Positions 44,760 to 52,900 of a DNA stretch of 64,000 nt are shown here, piece by piece (position 1 is the first letter of the stretch; the number at the start of each line of letters is the position of its first letter). Under the pieces are notes generated by a model. That model had not been told where the DNA came from and did not search any database. It saw nothing but the letters and a program-made list of their open reading frames with translations. The DNA comes from an uncultured Legionellales bacterium. Its GTDB lineage: Bacteria > Pseudomonadota > Gammaproteobacteria > UBA1113. The stretch is from positions 1 through 64,000 of the forward strand of contig CAMFJL010000004.1 of the NCBI GenBank assembly GCA_945957175.1, in the 5' to 3' direction. A program made the translations under genes and the position numbers.

Positions 44760-45482
44760 TCAACTTTCCATATTTTTTATATTATTAAAGTTAATTTTTA
44801 AAAATCCTTGTTTTGATGAGACTATAAGATTGTTTAAATATAAGTACTCCAAATATAAAGGTGGTTTATGATAAATAAAAACAGAAGTTTCTACATTAAG
44901 TATCTTTGGCGTATCCAAGAATAGCGGTAGTTCTCTCAGGAAATATTCGACAGCAATCACCTCCCTATTATCTTCTAGAATATTTGTTCTTAAATTATTG
45001 CCAAGAACCCAGGTTGATGTAGAAAGACAGCCAGCTCTAAAATCTTGACAATCTCTAAATTTATTCAAACAATCATTAAATATATTTCGGTAATCTTTAT
45101 TACTTGATAAACAAGTAAAGGTTATTATCATTTCTTTTGCTTTATACTCATCAAAGCCAAGCTTTTGTAATACTCTAATAACCTTGTTTTGAAGATATCT
45201 ATCTTGCCTTTGTGTCTTATATTCCGATTCTTTTTTTGTATACCCAAGGGCCATTAATGTGAACACTGACAATGTATCAGGAACAAATATATTTATTTTA
45301 TTAAATGTCTTTATAGAAAAACTAATCAATTTCATCAATATAGATTCATTGAAATAGCCATTAAATGGACTTACTCCTATTAAGCCATGTTGTTTTAAAT
45401 TATAAATTTCCCTTGAATTATCACTTATGGGAAAAATATCCACCCCCGTGAGGGGGAAATGCTTTGACACGATAGATTCCAT
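44760..45482 (-). CDS. Cyclodipeptide synthase (NYH subfamily)
   Basis: tRNA-dependent enzyme that takes two aminoacyl-tRNAs and makes a 2,5-diketopiperazine. The 240-residue length and spacing match AlbC-type enzymes. The nucleophile motif LIGVSPFNGYF gives Ser38 and Asn41 (AlbC Ser37, Asn40). VEYFLRELPLFLDTPKIL gives Tyr180 and Glu184 (AlbC Tyr178, Glu182), and VFIYHKP gives Tyr204-His205 (AlbC Tyr202-His203). Asn/Tyr/His at these places defines the NYH subfamily. The basic helix with YKTQRQDRYLQNK (88-100) fits the tRNA-binding face. A MATE exporter gene lies 123 bp upstream on the same strand. No modifying oxidase or P450 is adjacent. The gene is markedly AT-rich against its neighbours, suggesting acquisition. 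Product amino acids cannot be told from the sequence by eye. Confidence 0.9.
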   Translation of the reverse strand: MESIVSKHFPLTGVDIFPISDNSREIYNLKQHGLIGVSPFNGYFNESILMKLISFSIKTFNKINIFVPDTLSVFTLMALGYTKKESEYKTQRQDRYLQNKVIRVLQKLGFDEYKAKEMIITFTCLSSNKDYRNIFNDCLNKFRDCQDFRAGCLSTSTWVLGNNLRTNILEDNREVIAVEYFLRELPLFLDTPKILNVETSVFIYHKPPLYLEYLYLNNLIVSSKQGFLKINFNNIKNMES

Positions 45483-45605
45483 AAAAAACTCTCTACATAA
45501 TATGTCACAATCTTGAGCTTTACCTCTAGATAGATCCGGTGTCCAATTTCTACCTTGTTGAATTGATCTCGTTGCGACTGAATTAACTGAAACAGTAACT
45601 TAGAT

Positions 45606-47465
45606 TCAACGCAATGTTAAGGCGTTTGAGCCATGCTGGTATGGCCTTTCTTGGACTGGTCGTCGCCAAATAAGCCAACGACTGCAGTCGTTGGTACTAG
45701 TCATTGGCGCTGTATTACCTGAAGGAAGGTAAACAGGTATATTAATAGGCTGCTGAGACTCATCAATGATGATTGCCCTATTAATAACATTCAGCTCGAC
45801 GATATTAGGCTGTGTAGCTGCTTGCATTGCCGCTATGTTGGCAGGTGAAATTCTGCCCATCCAACAAATAAATAAACTGATTGCAGCTAACATGCTACCC
45901 ACTGTATATCCAATAGCAATGCCATTAACACCTAGTGACGTTGCAAACCCTAACACACCAGCCAACACAATACCTAATGTAAGACCAACAACAGATAATA
46001 CTGTTGCCAGTATTTCTCTCTTTAATGGGCGCAATTGTTGAAGAAGATTATAACGTATTGAATCGGAAATCACACCAACAGAAACAATAGGGATCATGGA
46101 TACTAAAATATCATAAATATTCTCCTGATGATTACCAAGCATATTCATGAGTATTGACGGTTCGACAGCAAAAACAATCGGTAATGGCACAATAAAAACA
46201 AGTGTAGCTAAAAGTCCATATTTTCCTATCCTACTAGCATTTTCGTAGCATTCAGCTCCAATTTCTCGACTTATCTCTTGACAACATCCCATACCAAATG
46301 CTGATGATACAAGGAATAAAAGGTATATATATTGTAATGCAAAGACCCATGCCTCTTGCTCTAATGTGCCAATAATGCCGGCAAATATACTAGTTAAAAA
46401 AGTTATGAGCGCTTCGTTGGAAACAGCAATTAAATAGAAACTGCCCAATTTTACCAATTTAAAAAACTCTTTTAAATTACCTTGCATGTTAGTAAACAGT
46501 CGATAAAAATTATAGTTTCTAAGATCGTGGTGCCTCCCTATATAAAGTCCATATGATAAGGCGGTTAAGTAGGCCTCAACAATGTAACCAACAGCAATGC
46601 CGGATGTTCCTAGTTTTTTAACGAAACCAAGGTATAGAGATAAAGCAGTACCAACACCTAGACTACTGAGTCCCATTAGCATGGCCGGCATCACCCGATT
46701 GAAGCTAAACATCATTTGCTCAGCACAGACTCTAAACGCTAATCCGGGGATGGCTAAGGCATACGGTCTTAAGAACTGTTGAGCATACCTAGCAACTTCT
46801 CTGTCTTGATCAAACATATTGGTTAGCATGGCTTCTGAAAAAATAAGCGTTATCATCATAGGCGGGACAACGAAAGCGGATATCATCAGTCCATTTTTGT
46901 GAACATTTACGAGCAAATTGCGCTTTTCTTGAATGCTCTGTTCATTCGATTGGGCTTCATTAATTTCTAATGAGGCAGCTTCTAACATAATTACTTCTCC
47001 ACGCTGTTCTTCATTAGTTTCTAATAAATCCATCTCTAATGTTCTTATTTCTCCAAGATATTTACTTGCAAAAACACTCATCGCAAACAATACAGAAACA
47101 CCTAAGGTTACTACAGTATTCATAAGTGTTGAAATCAAAGCGATAGAAGCAGTTTCATCTTCATTTTCACTGAGATAATTTAACATGGTAATGATAAGAA
47201 CAACCTCAAAACCAAATGTAAATGAAGCTGCAATAGTTATACATTTGGTTGCTATTTGCCAAAAAGCGGTAAATCTAGATAATTTTTCATTTGGAGGAAT
47301 CGTTATGATATTTAACTCGTTCTGATATCGATCTGAACGCGCTATAACATTTGAAGCATTATTAATTGCACCATATGCAGTAATCTCAATACTATTACCT
47401 CTTCTAGGAGATAACATAGGACTGCCATTATCTTCATCACTATCATTTTTATTAGCATCTTGCAT
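45606..47465 (-). CDS. MATE-family multidrug/metabolite exporter
   Basis: Cation-coupled exporter of the MATE family with about 12 membrane helices in 619 residues, well over the usual 450. The extra length is a hydrophilic N-terminal segment of about 60 residues, a charged Glu-rich insertion (about 135-180, LEMDLLETNEEQRGEV) between helices 2 and 3, and a 60-residue soluble C-tail. Repeated two-fold halves show matching GTSGIAVGYIVEA and LGVNGIAIGYTVGS. AAGGAA precedes ATG 47465 by 8 bases. It is followed by the cyclodipeptide synthase in the same direction, so export of the diketopiperazine is the natural guess (inference). The gene shares the AT-rich composition of the synthase. Confidence 0.88.
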   Translation of the reverse strand: MQDANKNDSDEDNGSPMLSPRRGNSIEITAYGAINNASNVIARSDRYQNELNIITIPPNEKLSRFTAFWQIATKCITIAASFTFGFEVVLIITMLNYLSENEDETASIALISTLMNTVVTLGVSVLFAMSVFASKYLGEIRTLEMDLLETNEEQRGEVIMLEAASLEINEAQSNEQSIQEKRNLLVNVHKNGLMISAFVVPPMMITLIFSEAMLTNMFDQDREVARYAQQFLRPYALAIPGLAFRVCAEQMMFSFNRVMPAMLMGLSSLGVGTALSLYLGFVKKLGTSGIAVGYIVEAYLTALSYGLYIGRHHDLRNYNFYRLFTNMQGNLKEFFKLVKLGSFYLIAVSNEALITFLTSIFAGIIGTLEQEAWVFALQYIYLLFLVSSAFGMGCCQEISREIGAECYENASRIGKYGLLATLVFIVPLPIVFAVEPSILMNMLGNHQENIYDILVSMIPIVSVGVISDSIRYNLLQQLRPLKREILATVLSVVGLTLGIVLAGVLGFATSLGVNGIAIGYTVGSMLAAISLFICWMGRISPANIAAMQAATQPNIVELNVINRAIIIDESQQPINIPVYLPSGNTAPMTSTNDCSRWLIWRRPVQERPYQHGSNALTLR

Positions 47466-47669
47466 ATTGTGAGTTCCTTTAAAAATTTTATTTGATGTGA
47501 CTATAAGTGCTCAGTCATTTTTTTCTAAATATCTTTTTATTTTATCATATTACCCATAGCTTCACAAGTTTTGTATATTAAACACTTGTTTCGCGATTTT
47601 ACATTATTGTTATGCTTAATTATAAATACTCTTAGATAAACTCAAATATCGCTTAATACTCTACATTGC

Positions 47670-48338
47670 TCATTGTCCTTTATTACGGCTGAAAATAATT
47701 GTTGTCGTGACTTTAGCCCGCAAATAATACCCTCTTGGTAAGGTTTGTCCTTGATAACCATCTGCATCGATATGACGCGTTAGCACCCGAGAATGCGCAG
47801 CTTTGGGCCGTATTTGTAGATAGTCACCTAAACGACCGTCAATGCTCGCCAAGTCACCCAACATAATTCGCGTTTGAAACTCTTCCCAGTCTTGTTTGAG
47901 TATATGCCAATCGGCTTGGCTTGGCTCCCACAGACTTGGCCTTCCAATCACTCTATCGGCAATGGCTAAATGCGGCTCTGCCAGAATGGGCACCCATAAC
48001 ACCTTAGCAAGCTTGCGATAAAGCACACTTTGCTCAAATGTTTGCCCTAACATGGGTGGTAGCGGCACCGTCGTTATGTAGGTAGACTCGAGTGGTTTGC
48101 CATGGGCATTTACTGGTATTGTTTTTAATTCCACACCGAGATGGGGAAAATCAGGTTCAGCTGCGTTACCTGCCGTTGCACCTAAAGCCATTTCTAGTAA
48201 CTGGCCAATACGGCCTTTGTGTCTTAACAACTGCTGCGGCACTTGCGCTTGTAAATCAAACGCCAACTGGCCCAAGGTTAACCCCGTTAAGCAATGGGCC
48301 CGCGCCAGCAAATCGTCAAGGGTAGGTAGTAGTGACAT
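47670..48338 (-). CDS. mutH: DNA mismatch-repair endonuclease MutH
   Basis: Nicks the unmethylated strand at hemimethylated GATC during MutSL-directed repair. The catalytic D...ExK set is visible in DFPHLGVELKTIP near residue 63-75, preceded by the family's RIGQLLEMALGA and followed by VLWVPILAE and RGYYLRAKVT. The 222 residues match E. coli MutH. MutH is restricted to gammaproteobacteria that use Dam methylation, which supports the taxonomic placement. It begins 14 bp after the HAD phosphatase gene on the same strand. Confidence 0.95.
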   Translation of the reverse strand: MSLLPTLDDLLARAHCLTGLTLGQLAFDLQAQVPQQLLRHKGRIGQLLEMALGATAGNAAEPDFPHLGVELKTIPVNAHGKPLESTYITTVPLPPMLGQTFEQSVLYRKLAKVLWVPILAEPHLAIADRVIGRPSLWEPSQADWHILKQDWEEFQTRIMLGDLASIDGRLGDYLQIRPKAAHSRVLTRHIDADGYQGQTLPRGYYLRAKVTTTIIFSRNKGQ

Positions 48339-48352
48339 GAAACCCTTAAACC

Positions 48353-49027
48353 CTATGGCAAATAGTAAAAGGGATTAGGTAGTTGAAAGCCTCTTTCAGC
48401 GTATCCACCTTGAAGGTCACTTTGCTGATCACCAATACTTGCGATAATGGTATAACCCTGCTCAGTGATTTGTTTACGCATCGCTTGTTTATACGGTATG
48501 GCAGATTTGATGGATTGATACGCTTTAGGCTTACAGTAAAACCCTTGCCATGCGTTATATCCCACTGCTTTTAAATTGTCTTGTGCCGCTTGACAACCAG
48601 ACTCAGGGCGGCCCGTCACAAAAAAGACATAGACACCTTGAGTCACTGCCGTTTTATACAAAGCCAAGGTAGGTTGAATCGCTGGATCATCACCGCGGTC
48701 ATTCGCCTGCTGAATTTCAGCGAATGTACCACCAAAATCTAGCTTCAGCATATCTGGGTAATTAGAAAGTGAGGTTTCGTCAATATCCAATACGATAGCC
48801 AACTTTTTAGGTTGCCTTAGTTGCCGATTGGCTTTGGCCGTTGCTAGCACATAGGCTTGCGCCTGATGGGTTACTGCGGCAATATCTTGTTCATACTGCC
48901 CGCTGGCCACATAGGTTTCAAGCTTCTGCTTGTCTATTGCCAAGTCAGTTGGGGGCGTCGCAAATAAACTGCTTGTGGTAAGGACAGAAAAAACCATAAG
49001 GCAGGCAAACCATCGGCGATGTAACAT
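48353..49027 (-). CDS. Secreted HAD-type acid phosphatase (class B/IIIB)
   Basis: Periplasmic or secreted phosphatase of the HAD IIIB group (acid phosphatase, lipoprotein e(P4)-like). A signal peptide (WFACLMVFSVLTTSSLFA) is clear. HAD motif I is VLDIDETSLSNYPD near residue 79, motif II FFVTGRPESG near 135 and motif IV SIGDQQSDLQGG near 197. Legionella-type bacteria carry close relatives. No lipobox Cys is seen. It is upstream of mutH with a 14-bp gap, possibly co-transcribed. The physiological substrate is unknown. Confidence 0.9.
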   Translation of the reverse strand: MLHRRWFACLMVFSVLTTSSLFATPPTDLAIDKQKLETYVASGQYEQDIAAVTHQAQAYVLATAKANRQLRQPKKLAIVLDIDETSLSNYPDMLKLDFGGTFAEIQQANDRGDDPAIQPTLALYKTAVTQGVYVFFVTGRPESGCQAAQDNLKAVGYNAWQGFYCKPKAYQSIKSAIPYKQAMRKQITEQGYTIIASIGDQQSDLQGGYAERGFQLPNPFYYLP

Positions 49028-49291
49028 AAAATCTCCTCATAGGTATGAAGGCTGTAGTCGTCTTTGGCGCTTCTTTGGATGCGCCTTGAGATATTGTATA
49101 GGTAAATAACGGCTTGACCAAAAGAAAGGTCATGTCCATGACTCATGCTAAGCATACCATACGTAAAGCGCCTCAACAGGCAAGTTCATTTGCCGTTAAA
49201 ATCACTCAATATGCATAATTAAATAATGGTTATTTTTTGCCCTATACTGTCAGTATGTGTATAAAAACTAATCATGCTAAGGACTTATGTG

Positions 49292-49843
49292 ATGAAAGTC
49301 AATTATTACTTATGCTCTATGATGACGCTTGTCTTCACGACTGGCATTTGGTTCACCACAGCAAGCTACGCGACAACTGTTTCATCAACAACAACCGCGG
49401 CCAGTCAGAAAGTCAATAAATCTCACGGCCGCTTTGCACCAACAATTCCTGCGACCGGGCGTGGTGTTTTTATCTTTGACCCGAGACGCGTGGCTTGGGC
49501 AGCCTACGACTCGGAAGGTAAATTAGTTCGCACGGGCGCGGCTTCCGGAGGCAGAAACTATTGTCCTGATTTGCATCGTCGCTGCCATACACCTACAGGT
49601 ACATTCAAGGTCTATGCCATTCAGGGTGCTTCGTGCAAATCAAAGAAATTCCCAATACCTAAGGGTGGTGCGCCTATGCCTTACTGTGCTTATTTTCATG
49701 GTGGCTATGCTGTCCATGGTTCCTATCACGTGCCCGGTTATAATGCCAGTCATGGCTGTATCCGTGTACACCCAAGTGATGCAGCATGGTTAACAAAAAA
49801 TATCCTTCGACCAGGTAGCACCGTCATTGTAAGGCCATATTAA
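49292..49843 (+). CDS. L,D-transpeptidase (YkuD domain), secreted
   Basis: Cell-wall enzyme that forms 3-3 cross-links or attaches proteins to peptidoglycan. A signal peptide ends near TTASYA. The YkuD domain starts at GVFIFDPRRVAWAAYD. The catalytic triad region YAVHGSYHVPGYNASHGCIRV places the nucleophile Cys in SHGCIRVHPSDAAWL close to the C-terminus. ATG 49292 (183 residues) was chosen because AGGA lies 8 bases upstream; an in-frame ATG at 49274 has none. It is alone, convergent with the giant helicase-ankyrin gene. Meso-DAP made by MurE would be its substrate. Confidence 0.93.
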   Translation: MKVNYYLCSMMTLVFTTGIWFTTASYATTVSSTTTAASQKVNKSHGRFAPTIPATGRGVFIFDPRRVAWAAYDSEGKLVRTGAASGGRNYCPDLHRRCHTPTGTFKVYAIQGASCKSKKFPIPKGGAPMPYCAYFHGGYAVHGSYHVPGYNASHGCIRVHPSDAAWLTKNILRPGSTVIVRPY

Positions 49844-49906
49844 TTGATCAGGCGCCTGTTCACGATGTAGAATCATTGAGCAGACGGCTGGTTTCATAGC
49901 AGCCAT

Positions 49907-52900
49907 TTATCGACTTGGACATCGCGCTGGTGTCTGTGTCTGCACTGATGCCGGTGCAGCAGATGCAGTAGGATCGGGCGCAAAAAACACCGAAGATCCA
50001 GTCATCAATGGCATTTGAGTAGCAGATGTTGATGTTGCTGCCGCAGCTGTCTCAGATAAGACGGCCGCCGATGAAACAATTTGGGTAACAGCTCCCAGTC
50101 GTCGATACTGTACTTCAAGTCGCTCATATAATTGACTGACTGCCGCCGAAAGCTGTTGCTCATCCGCAGTAAATTGCTTATTTAGAAAACGCAGGCCCCG
50201 TATGAATATCGTCAGCTCAGGTTCGGGTAACGCTGCTAAGTGAGCAACGGCTTCATTGAAATCCACATCGGCTCGATTAAAATCATGTTTGATCGCTTCA
50301 TGTGTCTTATCTTGCACTTCTTTGACGTCTAGTGCTACTTGAAGCTCAGTAAATAGGACTCGAAGTCTTTCACGTTCCAGCCAAGCATTCAATGCTTGAT
50401 CAAGCCAATCTATATGTGGTGCCTGCATGTCCTGCTTTGCTTGTAAGGCTTCCATAAGTCTTGGATCTATACAAGATGCACGGGTGGTAACTGGCACACC
50501 AAGTTCCAGAAGCCGAGCAAGATGTGTAGTGCTTATATTACTTTGACCAAAACCCATATAAGGATTAGCACCAGCCTCAAGTAAGCTTCGGTATATTCTC
50601 TTGTTGCTGTAATGAATTGCCCGGTGTAACGCGCTCTGACCATCGTTAGCTAACACATCAAGGAGCCCTTTCGCTTTAAAAGCCGCAATAAGAAGTTTAA
50701 ATATCTCAAATCCCTTGCCAGTGCAATTTGAAATAGCCAAATATAATGCGGTTTGTCCCTGATTGTCTTGTAACGTCTCATCAGCGCCATGCTTGAGAAG
50801 CGCTTCAACAACCGCCACATCTCCTGCTGCTGCAGCCACATGCAAGGCGGTTCGACCTTTATTATCCCGTAGGGTTACATCAGCACCATGCTTGAGAAGC
50901 GCTTCAACAACCGCTACATCCCCTGCTGCAGCCACATGCAAGGCGGTTCGACCTTTATTATCTCGTAGGGTCACATCAGCGCCATGCTTGAGAAGCGCTT
51001 CAACAACCGCCACATCTTCTGCAGCGGCCACATGCAAAGCGGTTCGACCTTTATTATCTCGTAGGGTCACATCAGCGCCATGATTGAAGAAAACTTCAAC
51101 AACCGCCACATCTCTTGCAGCGGCCACATGCAAGGCGGTTCGACCATCTTGGTCTCGCACATCGAGGCCATTTTTCTCCTTAAAGAGCCTAACAAGACAC
51201 CTGAGCATCTCTAATTCCCACAAACCAAATTTTGCAGCAGCTATATGCAAGGCTGTTTGACTCTTATTATCGGTTAAGGTCACATCGGCACCATGCTTGA
51301 GAAGTACTTCAACAATCGCTACTTTCCTAGCGATAACAGCCATATGCAAGGCGGTTTGCCCATCTTGGTCTCGCACATTGAGGCTCCCTTTTGCCTTGGT
51401 GGGCCCAGCAAGACACATGAGCATCTCTAATCCCCGCAAACCAAATTCTGCAGCGGCTATATGCAAGGCTGTTTGACCCTTATTATCGGTTACAGTCACA
51501 TCGGCGCCATGCTGGAGAAACGCTTCAACAGCCGCCACATCCCCTGCTGCTGTAGCCATATGCAAAGCGGTTCGACCATCTTGGTCTCGCACATTGAGGC
51601 TACCTTTCGCCTTGGTGGGCCCAGCAAGACACCTGAGCATCTCTAATCCCCGCAAACCAAATTTTGCAGCAGCTATATGCAAGGCGGTTTGACCCTTATT
51701 ATCGGTTAAGGTCACATCGGCACCATGCTGAAGAAGCGCTTCAACAGCTGCTACATTCCCAACGGCAACAGCCACATGCAAGGCAGTTTGCCCATCTTGG
51801 TCTCGCACATCGAGGATCCCTTTCGCCTTAGCGGCTACAACAATATGCTCAAGTACTTCGATTCTCTCTGGAAATAAGCTCGAAGCAGCAGCTATATGCA
51901 AGGCCGTTCGACCTTGATGATCGAGCAGAGTCACATCAGCGCCATGCTCAAGCAAAGATTCAATAAAGTCTGCGCGCTTCGCAGCAACAGCCACGTGCAA
52001 GGCAGTTCGCCCATCTTGGTCTTGCACGTTGAGGAACTTTTTTTCCTCGACAATGACAACAAAGCGCTTGAATATTTCTGATGTCCATGGAGAGCATTTC
52101 GCGGCAGCTATATGCAAGGCTGTTTGGCCTTTATGATCGAGTAAGGTCACATCAGCGCCATCCTCGAGTAAGGATTCCATAAACGCTGCCATCCCTCCGG
52201 CAGCAGCCACATGCAAGGCTGTTTGTCCATCTTGGTCTCGCACATCGAGACTACCTTTATCCCTGGAGGGCCCAATAATACACTTGAGTATATCTAATGC
52301 CTGAAAACCAAATTTTGCAGCGGCTATATGCAAAGCTGTTTGACCCTTATTATCGGTTAAGGTTACATCGGCACCATGCTCGAAGAGAGCCTCAACAGGG
52401 CCTACGCGTCCTGCGGCGGCAGCTACATGCAAGGCCGTTTGCCCATCTTGGTCTCGCACATCGAGGCTACCTTTCGCCTTGGTGGGCCTAACAAGATGCC
52501 TGAGCATCTCTAATCCCCGCGAACCAAATTCTGCAGCGGCTATATGCAAGGCGGTTCGACCCTTATTATCGGTTAAGGTCACATCGACACCATGCTGAAG
52601 AAGCGCTTCAACAGCTGCTACATTCCCAACGGCAACAGCCACATGCAAGGCGGTTTGCCCATCTTGGTCTCGCACATCGAGGCTACCTTTCTCCTTAGAG
52701 AGCCCAGCAAAACGCTTGAGCATGCTTAATGCCGCCGGAAATAATTTCGCAGCAATCACATGCAACATTGTTTGACCGTTATCGTTTACCGCATTGATGA
52801 GTGCTATATTTTTTTCGATAAGAGATCCAACCAACCATCCCTGCTCAAAACCACTACTTGCACTCAGAACAGCTGCAAAAAAATCCTCTATTTGTTTTTT

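Noticed and set aside
48934-49176. Minus-strand frames upstream of the HAD phosphatase as a separate small gene
   Set aside because: They overlap the phosphatase signal peptide in another frame and have no ribosome site or conserved motif.
50763-52740. Regularly spaced repeats that could be mistaken for a CRISPR array
   Set aside because: The units stay in one open frame and encode ankyrin repeats; there are no unique spacers and no cas genes.
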